Source: Desulfocucumis palustris (GTDB taxonomy: Bacteria; Bacillota; Desulfotomaculia; Desulfotomaculales; Desulfocucumaceae). From it: 64,000 bases of DNA. The stretch is taken from assembly GCF_002933875.1 (NCBI RefSeq), contig NZ_BFAV01000157.1:220576-284575 (forward strand). Direction: 5' to 3'. Shown one piece after another: positions 9,058 through 17,090 of this stretch (positions are counted from its first letter, which is position 1; every line of letters starts with the position of its first letter). The notes under the pieces are model-generated. The model saw only the letters and a list, made by a program, of their open reading frames with translations. It did no database searches and had not been told where the DNA came from. The translations under genes and the position numbers were made by a program.

Positions 9058-9090
9058 CTGCAATATTGCATTGCAGATGCAAAAATACAT
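9058..9090. promoter_or_regulatory. Paired ATGC-N6-GCAT-like sites, candidate enhancer for the acyl-CoA dehydrogenase
   Basis: CTGC-AATATT-GCAT (9058-9071) and ATGC-AAAAAT-ACAT (9077-9090) each match 7 of 8 positions of the palindrome found upstream of four transcription units in this window. Their centres are 19 bp apart. They lie 125-155 bp upstream of the -12 element of a sigma-54 promoter, a usual enhancer distance. A further TTGC-N5-GCAT repeat lies at about 9011-9023 but its spacing differs. Confidence 0.55.
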
Positions 9091-9199
9091 TGCCGGCTCT
9101 TGTAAAAAAGGGCCGTTTTTATTAGTCCACAGGTTCCGAAAAGCTTAATTTTTGTAGTGAAGGCCTGGATAAGGGTAGTTGCCGGGTGTTTTTTCTATG

Positions 9200-9215
9200 T
9201 GGCATGTTAATTGCT
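9200..9215 (+). promoter_or_regulatory. Sigma-54 (-24/-12) promoter
   Basis: TGGCATGTTAATTGCT fits the consensus TGGCAYR-N4-TTGCW at every defined position, with the obligatory ten bases between GG and GC. Predicted transcription start is near 9226, giving a leader of about 100 nt before the ATG at 9325. Confidence 0.8.
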
Positions 9216-9324
9216 AAATTATTTGGTGTTAATTCAAGAGCCCTGATTATGGGCCCGTGCCTATTTAAATTTGCGGGTACAATTCTTAATATGTAATATT
9301 ATTTAAAATTAGGAGGGATAAACA

Positions 9325-10482
9325 ATGGATTTTGGATTAACAGAAGAACAACAAATGGTACAGGATATGGCTCGTAATTTTGCGGAAAAGGAAATTGCTC
9401 CTTATGTTGAAGAGGATGAAAAAAACCATTACTATCGCAGAGAGATATTAACTAAAATGGGGGAACTGGGCCTTTTGGGCTGGAGCCTTCCGGAGGAATA
9501 CGGCGGAAATGGCATGGGTTGGATGGAAGGCGTTATTGCACTGTATGAAATATCCAAGGTCCACACTTCCTGGAGACTTTCCATCAGCGGCAACAACTGG
9601 GGTCCGGCAATGACCATTAATGAATATGGTACGGAAGAACAAAAGCAGAAATATATCCCGGGACTGCTGGACGGGTCGGCGGTGGGAAGCTTTGCCATGA
9701 CCGAGCCTAATACGGGTTCCGATGTAGCCAGCATGAAGACCTTTGCGGAAGATAAGGGTGACCACTGGCTGATAAACGGCACCAAAACCTGGATATCCGG
9801 GGGACACTCCTGCGATACCGGACTGCTCTATGCTGTCACTGAAAAAGGAGCAGGCGCCAAGGGGATATCCTGTTTTGTAATTGACTACAACAATACCCCC
9901 GGCGTTAATAGAATTCCGATTCACGAGAAAGTCGGCATGTGGTCCGCCCCCACTTCGGAACTAATTTTCGAAAATGCGGTGGTTCCCAAAGAAAATCTTT
10001 TAGGCCCGTTAAACAAAGGCTTCTATATTTGCATGTGGCAGCTGAACAATACCCGCATGGGCTGTGCCACCGGCGCCGCGGCTCTTTCCAGGGCATGCCT
10101 GGATGGCGCGGTTCAATATGCCAATGAACGCGTCCAGTTTGGCAAACCAATCGGAAAACATCAAATGATTCAAGCTCAGATTGCTGAAATGATATTGGAA
10201 GATGAGGCCGCCAAAAATCTGGTTTATCGCGCCGCCTGGTTAAAAGATAATAAATTACCCAGCCAGCAGGCAACCTCCATTGCCAAACTGTCAGGCTGCA
10301 ATGCGGCTGTTCACGCCGCCAACCTGGCAATGAAAATATACGGTTCATACGGATATTCCAATGAGTATCCCTGCGGCAGATGGCTCCGGGATTCCAAACA
10401 GTTTGAAACCCTGGAAGGAACCTCCAACATGCATATGCAGATCATCGCCAACATTGAACTCGGCTACGCCCCCAACCGCTAA
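9325..10482 (+). CDS. Acyl-CoA dehydrogenase
   Basis: A 385-residue FAD enzyme of normal family length that oxidises an acyl-CoA to the 2-enoyl-CoA and passes electrons to an electron-transfer flavoprotein. It shows the N-terminal helical domain, the FAMTEPNTGSDVASM flavin/substrate segment (about 120-135), and the C-terminal domain ending with FETLEGTSNMHMQIIANIEL, where the Glu of LEGT is the expected catalytic base of short/medium-chain and glutaryl-type enzymes. The exact substrate is not determined; the C-terminus resembles glutaryl-CoA dehydrogenases. AGGAGG precedes the ATG. It is monocistronic, driven by a sigma-54 promoter, so it is likely induced together with the amino-acid catabolic genes to the right. 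Confidence 0.9.
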   Translation: MDFGLTEEQQMVQDMARNFAEKEIAPYVEEDEKNHYYRREILTKMGELGLLGWSLPEEYGGNGMGWMEGVIALYEISKVHTSWRLSISGNNWGPAMTINEYGTEEQKQKYIPGLLDGSAVGSFAMTEPNTGSDVASMKTFAEDKGDHWLINGTKTWISGGHSCDTGLLYAVTEKGAGAKGISCFVIDYNNTPGVNRIPIHEKVGMWSAPTSELIFENAVVPKENLLGPLNKGFYICMWQLNNTRMGCATGAAALSRACLDGAVQYANERVQFGKPIGKHQMIQAQIAEMILEDEAAKNLVYRAAWLKDNKLPSQQATSIAKLSGCNAAVHAANLAMKIYGSYGYSNEYPCGRWLRDSKQFETLEGTSNMHMQIIANIELGYAPNR

Positions 10483-10488
10483 CAAATA

Positions 10489-10745
10489 GGGGTCAGGCTA
10501 TTAACTTATTAACTTATTCTTTCGTTTCTCCTTTATATATTTAACTACTGCCACAGGGGAAACCCCTATTTAACAGGTTACTAAGTTAATGAATAACCCC
10601 GGTTTCCCCGCTGTATTACATGGTGCATGACTCCAGGATATGACATCCTCTCGCGCCTGGCCAAGACAAAACGCCTTCTGTTATATTTTAACAGAAGGCG
10701 TTTACACCATTAATATATAAGTTAATAAGTTAATAGCCTGACCCC
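10489..10745. mobile_element. Miniature inverted-repeat element, copy 1 (257 bp)
   Basis: The ends are near-perfect inverted repeats: GGGGTCAGGCTATTAACTTA and onward at the left (10489) and its reverse complement at the right (ending 10745), together about 29 bp. An ATA triplet lies just outside each end and may be a target duplication. Inside, a 14-bp perfect hairpin (10669-10703, AAACGCCTTCTGTT and its complement) can act as a bidirectional terminator. It encodes no protein. A longer relative lies at 11299-11923. Its right end forms the 3' end of the flavoprotein gene. Confidence 0.8.
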
Positions 10746-11282
10746 ATAAGCATAAGCCTTTCCCAGCAGGGTATTATTACTTTTCACTTCACCCGCGTCA
10801 TGCAGCCCTGAACCTACCAATATTTCCGGTATGAACTCAAATCCTATGACCTTCAAGATTCCGGCAACAGATTTAAAATAAGGCATAAAGGCCTCTTGAT
10901 CTTCCCGGTGCTGGGTAAATATTAAAGCAAATTTAATAGGTTTAGTAATTCTGCTGGAGTAGTCGGCATTCATATATGCATATAGACGGTCCACCACTAA
11001 TTTCAACTGGGCCGTCATCCCCCACATATAAACGGGAGATGCGAAAATAAGAACATCCGCTTCGTCAATGGCCTTATAAATATTTTGCATATCGTCCGGT
11101 ATAACACAATGCCCTTTCTTTTTACAGGCATTACACCCCTGACAACCTCTTAGGTTAAGGTCATTGGGGTAATATACCGTGGTTTGAGTACCTTCTTTTT
11201 CGGCTCCCTCCATAACCTTGTTCAGCAATATTGCTGTATTTCCATTCTTTCGCGGACTTCCCATAAAACCAACTATCTTCAT
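10722..11282 (-). CDS. Iron-sulfur flavoprotein / NADPH-dependent FMN reductase family
   Basis: A 186-residue flavodoxin-fold protein. The N-terminus GFMGSPRKNGNTAILL is the FMN phosphate loop, and CQGCNACKKKGHC (CX2CX2CX5C, residues 46-58) is the cysteine motif that binds [4Fe-4S] in iron-sulfur flavoproteins. Expected role is cytoplasmic electron transfer, with ferredoxin or NAD(P)H as partner. The ATG at 11282 has AGGAGG eight bases upstream and is preferred to a TTG further out. The last seven codons (GVRLLTY) and the stop come from the terminal repeat of the element at 10489-10745, so the original C-terminus has been replaced. The element at 11299 abuts the ribosome binding site, so its promoter must lie inside or beyond that element. 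Confidence 0.85.
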   Translation of the reverse strand: MKIVGFMGSPRKNGNTAILLNKVMEGAEKEGTQTTVYYPNDLNLRGCQGCNACKKKGHCVIPDDMQNIYKAIDEADVLIFASPVYMWGMTAQLKLVVDRLYAYMNADYSSRITKPIKFALIFTQHREDQEAFMPYFKSVAGILKVIGFEFIPEILVGSGLHDAGEVKSNNTLLGKAYAYGVRLLTY

Positions 11283-11298
11283 AACTATCAACCTCCTC

Positions 11299-11923
11299 GG
11301 GGTCAGGCTCTTAACTTATTAACTTATTCTCTTATTTCCCGTTTAAGTATTTCAATATTACCACGGGGGAACCCCCTATGTAACCTGTATCTCACTTAAT
11401 GAATAACATTGTTCCCTGCCTATTTTGCCTAATAAATCCTCGCCGAATCTCAAATTCCTCCTGACAGACGCCGGGGTCACTCAGCGTTTCGTTTAGCGGC
11501 AGCCTGTTCTCATTATTGATTCCGGTCTTCTTTGACATCATTCTCTGTTGTTTTAATTATTTAATAGATAAAATTGTCTTCTTGCTCCATCTGTGGCTGT
11601 ATTTTCTAATGTTATACCCGGTATTATACTGTGCTCACTTTGTTAAGCAATTCCCTTACATAATTTTAAAGCAATTTGTTAGTGATTATTCATAACATAC
11701 AATTCAGTGTTATCCGCCGCCACAGATTTCGCAAAAATTCACTATTCTTTTCAGGCACGTCAAAAACACATTCTCCCTGTTGTTTCCCGCTGTATTACAT
11801 GACGCATGGCTCCCGGATATTCTATCCTCTTACGCCCGGACAAAGCAAAACGCCTCCTGTTATATTTTAACAGAAGGCTACACACCATTAATATATAAGT
11901 TAATAAGTTAAGAGCCTGGCCCC
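11299..11923. mobile_element. Miniature inverted-repeat element, copy 2 (625 bp)
   Basis: Same termini as the element at 10489-10745, in the same orientation: GGGGTCAGGCTCTTAACTTA at the left and its near complement ending GCCTGGCCCC at 11923. The outer 120-170 bp on each side align with copy 1, including the CCGCTGTATTACATG segment and the CTGTTATATTTTAACAG hairpin, but about 370 bp of extra AT-rich sequence lies in the middle with no convincing gene. Copy 1 may be a deletion product of this longer form. Its right end begins two bases after the stop codon of livF. No clear target duplication. Confidence 0.7.
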
Positions 11924-11924
11924 G

Positions 11925-12644
11925 TTAGGAGGCGCCTCCTAGGTAGGCGTTTAGGACATCAGGGTGTTTGCTAAGATATTCCGCGTCCCCGTGGATGGCA
12001 ATGCTGCCTGTTTCCAACACATAGCCGCGGTCCGCTATGGCCAGTGCCATGGCGGCATTCTGCTCCACCAGAAGGATTGTTTTTCCAGCTTCGGCAATAT
12101 CTATGCATATGTTAAAAATACTTTCCACCAGAACCGGGGCCAACCCCATGGACGGCTCGTCAAGCAGCAGTATATCCGCTCCGGTCATCAACGCCCTGCC
12201 CACGGCCAGCATCTGCTGCTCTCCCCCGGACAGGGTGCCGGCCAATTGTTTTTTTCTTTCATTAAGCCGGGGAAACAGTCCCAGAACGTAATCCAGATCA
12301 CCGTCGATTTCCTTTTTATCCTTCCTCTTAAAGGCCCCCACCAATAAATTTTCCAGGACCGTCAGCCTGGTAAATATTCCCCTGCCCTCGGGGACATGGG
12401 CCATGCCCAGCCCCGTAATCTGGTGCGAGGGCCAGGAGGTTATCTCGGTGCCGTTTAAAATAACGGTACCTTCTTTTACGGGTATCATGCCTGAAACGGC
12501 CCTCAAGATGGTGGATTTACCGGCGCCGTTGGCTCCGATCAGGGTTACAATTTCCCCCTCGTTAACCTCGAAGGAAACTCCGTGAACAGCTTCGATATTG
12601 CCGTAAGCCACTTTTAAACCCTTAACGCTCAGACCTTTTGCCAC
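11925..12644 (-). CDS. livF: Branched-chain amino-acid ABC transporter, ATPase LivF
   Basis: A 239-residue ABC ATPase, one of the two nucleotide-binding subunits of a LivKHMGF-type importer. Walker A GANGAGKST, signature LSGGEQQ, Walker B ILLLDEPS and the switch His region LLVEQN are all present. The LSGGEQQM form and length around 235 are typical of LivF rather than LivG. A GTG start at 12644 preceded by GGGGGTG is preferred to the longer reading; it overlaps the end of livG by 23 bp, indicating translational coupling. Last gene of the operon, followed at once by an inverted-repeat element. Confidence 0.9.
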   Translation of the reverse strand: MAKGLSVKGLKVAYGNIEAVHGVSFEVNEGEIVTLIGANGAGKSTILRAVSGMIPVKEGTVILNGTEITSWPSHQITGLGMAHVPEGRGIFTRLTVLENLLVGAFKRKDKKEIDGDLDYVLGLFPRLNERKKQLAGTLSGGEQQMLAVGRALMTGADILLLDEPSMGLAPVLVESIFNICIDIAEAGKTILLVEQNAAMALAIADRGYVLETGSIAIHGDAEYLSKHPDVLNAYLGGAS

Positions 12645-13359
12645 GTATGGAAGCACCCCCTTTGCCCAAATAAGCCTCAACAACACCGGAATTATTAAGA
12701 ATATCCCGGGGCGCTCCGGTTGCTATTACTTCACCAAAATTAAGAACGGTCAATTTATGGCACAGCTTCATAACCATTCTCATTTGATGTTCAATCAACA
12801 GAATGGTTATGTCAAACTCTTTAATAATCATATTAATCAATTCGCTAAGGTTGTCCACCTCCGAAGGATTCATTCCCGCCGCGGGTTCATCCAGCAATAA
12901 AAGTTTGGGCTTTATGGCCAGAGCCCTGGCTATTTCCAGCCTCCTCTGGGCGCCGTAGGGCAGGTCGCAGGATCTGTACTCCGCATATTTTTCCAGCTCG
13001 AACAGTTTTATTAACCGCTCTTCCTCAGCCGCAGCGTCTTTACCCTGTTTATTCTGGACAACCCTGATGTTCTCCCTTACCGTCAGCCTGCTAAACAGCT
13101 TTAGATTTTGAAAGGTTCTGGCAATACCTTTTCCGGCGATGTGGTAAGCAGGTTTGCCGGTTATATTGTCGCCTGAAAATATAATCTCCCCCGAGGTGGG
13201 CACATGCATACCTGTGATTAAGTTGAAGGTGGTTGTTTTCCCGGCTCCGTTCGGCCCGATTAACCCCTGGATGATACCTTTTTCAATTTCCATGTTAAAA
13301 TCATTTACCGCCCGGAGTCCTCCGAAATAATGGGTAAGTCCTTTTACGGATAAAAGCAT
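12622..13359 (-). CDS. livG: Branched-chain amino-acid ABC transporter, ATPase LivG
   Basis: A 245-residue ABC ATPase with Walker A GPNGAGKTT, a PYGAQRRLEIARAL signature region, Walker B LLLLDEPAAGMNP and LLIEHQMRMVM. The AAGMNP after Walker B and the length are characteristic of LivG. It pairs with LivF in the cytoplasm to power import through LivH/LivM. It starts 24 bp after the stop of livM, with the GGGGAAGG site in that gap. Confidence 0.9.
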   Translation of the reverse strand: MLLSVKGLTHYFGGLRAVNDFNMEIEKGIIQGLIGPNGAGKTTTFNLITGMHVPTSGEIIFSGDNITGKPAYHIAGKGIARTFQNLKLFSRLTVRENIRVVQNKQGKDAAAEEERLIKLFELEKYAEYRSCDLPYGAQRRLEIARALAIKPKLLLLDEPAAGMNPSEVDNLSELINMIIKEFDITILLIEHQMRMVMKLCHKLTVLNFGEVIATGAPRDILNNSGVVEAYLGKGGASIRGKRSER

Positions 13360-13382
13360 ATTTAACCTTCCCCTTTAATATT

Positions 13383-14342
13383 CTACCCGGTAATGTTCCG
13401 CACATTTTCCTTGGAAATGCCTTCGCCGGTTTTCTTCTTCCTGGTAAACAAACTTACAATGCCGTCCGGAAGGAACAAAATCACAATGGCGATGGCAAGT
13501 CCCAGCAATACCAGGTAGAAGGACGTATCGCCAAACATAACCCAGAGTATCCTGTTGCCCAGGAAAAGCACCATGGCTCCAACTATGGGGCCGGCAATGG
13601 TGCCCAAGCCTCCCAGCAGGGCCATAACCACCATCTGGTCCGCAATCAGCGGTGTCAGCACACTCTCCGGATGGATGTAAGTAATCCAGTAGGCATATAC
13701 TCCTCCCAGTATTCCGGGAAACAGCGCGCTTAAGGCGAATACCTTCACTTTAATGGCCGTGGTGTTAAGTCCCAGGGCCTGCGAGGCTGTTTCTTCCTCC
13801 CTGATTGCCCTTACCCTGAGGCCAAAAACCGCTTTTTGAAACAAAAAATACGTAACCGCCACTGCCGCCGCTGAAACCAGCAGCATGCTGTAGTAAAAGA
13901 AATTTTCATTGAGAAAGGCCTCCATGCGCATGCCGTTCGCCCCTCCGGTAAAGGGCAGTACCAGCACCAGCTGGCGGATCCCCTCGGCAAAGGCCCAGGT
14001 GGCGATGGCAAAATAGGCCCCCTGGAGCCGTAAAGTGGGCTGGCCGATAATAGCCGCGAAGAGGGCCGTCACCAGGGCTGCCAGGACCAGGGCGCCAATG
14101 AAGGGAAGTCCTTTAGCCATCAGAATGGCGGTAACATACGCCCCTATTCCAAAAAAGGCGCCGTGGCCGAAGCTTACATATCCCATATACCCGGCAAGCA
14201 TATTCCAGCTCTGGGCCAGCCCCACCCACATAATGGCTCCGGTAACGATGCGCAGCCAGAAGGATGATATTACCAGGGGCAGCATCAGCATGGCAATCCC
14301 TGCCAGCAGCAGCCCCACCAGCGCTTTATTATTTTTTGTCAA
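13383..14342 (-). CDS. livM: Branched-chain amino-acid ABC transporter, permease LivM
   Basis: A 319-residue inner-membrane permease with about nine helices. It carries GYVSFGHGAFFGIGAY near residue 55, the conserved entry motif of LivM-type permeases, and the cytoplasmic EAA-like loop containing RAIREEETASQALGLNT near residue 180 that contacts the ATPases. The start is TTG at 14342 after an AAGGGGG site. It ends 23 bp before livG and starts 12 bp after livH. Confidence 0.9.
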   Translation of the reverse strand: MTKNNKALVGLLLAGIAMLMLPLVISSFWLRIVTGAIMWVGLAQSWNMLAGYMGYVSFGHGAFFGIGAYVTAILMAKGLPFIGALVLAALVTALFAAIIGQPTLRLQGAYFAIATWAFAEGIRQLVLVLPFTGGANGMRMEAFLNENFFYYSMLLVSAAAVAVTYFLFQKAVFGLRVRAIREEETASQALGLNTTAIKVKVFALSALFPGILGGVYAYWITYIHPESVLTPLIADQMVVMALLGGLGTIAGPIVGAMVLFLGNRILWVMFGDTSFYLVLLGLAIAIVILFLPDGIVSLFTRKKKTGEGISKENVRNITG

Positions 14343-14354
14343 ATGATTACCCCC

Positions 14355-15227
14355 TTACCAGCCTTTGCCCAGAAGTCCCTTTGGTTTAGCCAGAAGTATC
14401 AGATAAAGGAACAGGAATAGCACCAGGAAAACATACTGGCCGCCTATATAAACAGATATAAAACTGTTTAACAGGCCCAGCAGTATACCCGCCACTATGG
14501 CGCCCTCTATGGAACCCAAACCTCCGGCCACCACCACAAAGAAGGCAAAGATGGTATATCTGACTCCCATTTCCGTATTGATGGAGAATATGGCGCCTAT
14601 TAAAGCGCCGGAACAGGCTGTTAATCCCGTATATATGGCATAAACCACCTTGTTAATCATATTGGAATCTATCCCCATTAAACCGGCAACATCCTGTCTT
14701 TCAGCGGCTGCCCTGACAGCAAGGCCAAACCTTGTTTTTTGCAAAAACCACAAAAACACAATAGTGATAATAATGGCGAAAACAAAAGTTCCCAAACGTA
14801 AAGAAGGAATATTTATACCCAGCAGGGATATGCTTTTCCCCGACAATATAGTCACCAGGTTGCGTTCATTAAAACCCCAAATGGTCAGGGCGGCCCCTTT
14901 AAACAGAACCGATATGCCGAAGGTAAAGGCAAGGGCCATTAATAAAGCATTTGATTTATTTTTTGTAATTACCCTCTGCAACGTTGGCTGCAGCAGATAA
15001 CCGGCTATAAAAAACATTACGAATATTAAAGGCAGCAATAAAAATGGATCAATATGAGTTGACGTTGATATTATGAAGGTTATAAATGCCCCCAGCATCA
15101 CCCACTCCCCGACGGCAAAGTCAATAACGTGCAAAACCCCGAAGCACAGGGTAAAACCCGCTGATATAGTGATATAGATGCCGCCAATCAGGAGTCCGTT
15201 TATAATAGTTTGTATTAGCAGTTCCAT
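14355..15227 (-). CDS. livH: Branched-chain amino-acid ABC transporter, permease LivH
   Basis: A 290-residue membrane protein with about eight helices. N-terminal GGIYITISAGFTLCFGVLHV and the loop RAAAERQDVAGLMGIDSN (near 185) are LivH features. It forms the channel with LivM. The ATG at 15227 has GAGGTG upstream; an extended reading from GTG would bury that site. A 12-bp hairpin separates it from livK, which could lower its expression relative to the binding protein. Confidence 0.9.
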   Translation of the reverse strand: MELLIQTIINGLLIGGIYITISAGFTLCFGVLHVIDFAVGEWVMLGAFITFIISTSTHIDPFLLLPLIFVMFFIAGYLLQPTLQRVITKNKSNALLMALAFTFGISVLFKGAALTIWGFNERNLVTILSGKSISLLGINIPSLRLGTFVFAIIITIVFLWFLQKTRFGLAVRAAAERQDVAGLMGIDSNMINKVVYAIYTGLTACSGALIGAIFSINTEMGVRYTIFAFFVVVAGGLGSIEGAIVAGILLGLLNSFISVYIGGQYVFLVLFLFLYLILLAKPKGLLGKGW

Positions 15228-15277
15228 CAGCCACACCTCAGTGCCATATTTCTTAAGGCTTAAAAATTCTTATTGAG

Positions 15278-15306
15278 GGGTATAACGGATAAACTCCGTT
15301 ATACCC
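15278..15306 (-). other. Intercistronic hairpin between livK and livH
   Basis: A perfect 12-bp stem, GGGTATAACGGA paired with TCCGTTATACCC, loop of five. On the transcribed (minus) strand it is followed by CTCAATAAG rather than a U-run, so it should stabilise the livK message end or slow read-through rather than fully terminate. This fits the usual excess of binding protein over permease. Confidence 0.55.
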
Positions 15307-15350
15307 TTTAATTCAAACACCGGTGTAATTACACCCATTTTACCCTTATA

Positions 15351-16637
15351 TTATCTTTTATCCCAGGCCGGAGCGGGGTATATGGGTTCCGCCAGCTTTT
15401 TATCCTTGGGTCCGACAATTTTAACCGCGCCGCCTTGAATTTGAATGGTTAAGCCCTCAAGACCCGTATTGTTGTGGTAATTGTCGCCCTCCTTGGCGAA
15501 GGAGGTGGCGCCGTACAAAGTATCAACCTTAATATCCTCCAGAACTGTCACCATGGCTTCCCTATCCGATTCGGACAGGGGCGGCTTTGCTCCCAGTTTT
15601 TCCAGGGCGGCCCCAAAGACCTCGCCGGCCACGGTGCAGCCGGTGGCGGTATAATCCGGCTCGTCGCCCCATTTGGTCTTATATGTTTCTACAAACTTTT
15701 TAGAGGATTCAAAAAGGGCATCCGCGATATCCAGATCCGAGGTCCAGGTGGAAGCTCCATATACGGCTTCCGCGTCCTTGCCGAGGTTTTTAACAAAATC
15801 GGGATTGGTTACGCCGTAATGCATTAAAAATGCTTTTGGTAAGAATCCCAGGGACTTTGCGGATTTAATAACTTCCATATGCTCTTTTTCATGACCGCCC
15901 ACTGCCACCACGTCGGGATTTAGCCCCTTGATGGCGCCCAGCAGGGGAGTAAAGTCGGTGCCCGCCGGCACTATATCATACTTAACAACTTTAACACCCA
16001 GCTTTTCCGCGGTGGCTTTGAAGGATTCGGCCACCGCCTTGGAAAAGGCGTCGTTTACGGCCAGAATAGCCATGGTTTTGGCTCCGCCGGGTATATCGCT
16101 GACCAGGGTGTTAACCGGGTAACTGGCGGTTAAATTCACCGCCGGTATGGTTCCGAAGGTATATTTGAACTTTTGCTGCCAGATCATGGGAGACTCCGCG
16201 GAACCGGTGATCATGGGAACTTTGTATTTCTCACAAATGGGAGCCGCAGCCAGGGTCACGCCGCTGGTATAAGGACCCAGGATAAAATCCACCTTGTCCT
16301 TGGTTATCATACGCTCCACCGCATCGGCGCCGGACGCCGGGTCGCTCTGGTCATCGGCATAAAACATCTGCACCTTGTACTGCTTGTCGCCAACCTTTAT
16401 GCCGCCCTTTTGATTAACTGTGTCCGCCCAGGTGTCGTAGCCGCGTTTGGTAATATTTCCTCCGTACACTTCAGCCCCTGAAAGGGAGGTCAGCACCCCG
16501 ACCTTGAAAACATCACCCTGCTCCTTGCTATCCCCGGTGGTGGCGGCTTCCTTGTTTCCGCAGCCGGCCGACAGCACCGCCAGGGCCAAACATAGTAAAA
16601 ATGCTGTAATCCACAGGAAATTGATACGTTTTCTCAC
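15351..16637 (-). CDS. livK: Branched-chain amino-acid-type substrate-binding lipoprotein LivK
   Basis: A 428-residue periplasmic-binding-protein-like lipoprotein. The signal peptide ends in the lipobox LSAGC (Cys near residue 26 from the chosen start). The mature part has the two-lobed Leu/Ile/Val-binding fold, for example KVGVLTSLSGAEVYGGNI at the start and IAILAV-like strands later (type I PBP, Peripla_BP_6). Ligand could be any of several amino acids, amides or aromatic compounds. A GTG at 16637, eight bases after AAAGGAG, is preferred to the upstream GTG. First gene of the liv operon; paired ATGC-N6-GCAT palindromes lie about 200 bp upstream. Confidence 0.9.
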   Translation of the reverse strand: MRKRINFLWITAFLLCLALAVLSAGCGNKEAATTGDSKEQGDVFKVGVLTSLSGAEVYGGNITKRGYDTWADTVNQKGGIKVGDKQYKVQMFYADDQSDPASGADAVERMITKDKVDFILGPYTSGVTLAAAPICEKYKVPMITGSAESPMIWQQKFKYTFGTIPAVNLTASYPVNTLVSDIPGGAKTMAILAVNDAFSKAVAESFKATAEKLGVKVVKYDIVPAGTDFTPLLGAIKGLNPDVVAVGGHEKEHMEVIKSAKSLGFLPKAFLMHYGVTNPDFVKNLGKDAEAVYGASTWTSDLDIADALFESSKKFVETYKTKWGDEPDYTATGCTVAGEVFGAALEKLGAKPPLSESDREAMVTVLEDIKVDTLYGATSFAKEGDNYHNNTGLEGLTIQIQGGAVKIVGPKDKKLAEPIYPAPAWDKR

Positions 16638-16832
16638 AAACAACACTCCTTTAAAATCATTTTATTTTTCTTTTACTACAAACCCCTCTTTTACCACCTC
16701 CTGTCAGCACTTGTTCTATAATGACATACTTAGCCAACCCGGGAATATGATAAAAAATATCAAGTATAATTCTAAAAATATTTTTAATTTTCCTGCATGT
16801 AAAAATATTTTATATTTTTTCTTAATTTAAAG

Positions 16833-16866
16833 ATGCAATATTGCATCTTTAAATGCATATGCGCAT
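16833..16866. promoter_or_regulatory. Paired ATGC-N6-GCAT palindromes upstream of the liv operon
   Basis: ATGC-AATATT-GCAT (16833-16846, within a 22-bp perfect palindrome beginning AAAGATGC) and ATGC-ATATGC-GCAT (16853-16866). Both are perfect in the eight defined positions and their centres are 20 bp apart. They lie about 200 bp upstream of livK and directly after the terminator of the sigma-54 activator gene. Unlike the other loci, I find no -24/-12 promoter with correct spacing between them and livK. Confidence 0.65.
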
Positions 16867-16868
16867 TT

Positions 16869-16905
16869 AAAAACAAAAACCGCTTGACGGGTATCCCGCC
16901 AAGCG
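16869..16905 (-). terminator. Terminator of the sigma-54 activator gene
   Basis: On the minus strand CGCTTGGCGGG-ATA-CCCGTCAAGCG is followed by GTTTTTGTTTTT. It lies about 185 bp after the activator stop codon and separates that transcript from the liv operon. Confidence 0.85.
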
Positions 16906-17090
16906 CCTTTGCCTTGTAGTAACCAAAAAATCGTGGCATCATTGCCACTATTTAATTTTTCAAGTCATAGGATAAAATATCACATTTAAATAGCAATCGT
17001 CAATAGTTTATAAAGAATCGCCAACTTTAAATACACTATGTTCAGAACCAATAAAAACCGATAGTTAAAATTAAATGTTTAATTAAAGCA

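Noticed and set aside
16721..16737. TTGGCTAAGTATGTCAT as a sigma-54 promoter for livK
   Set aside because: The -24 half is good but the -12 GC is missing.
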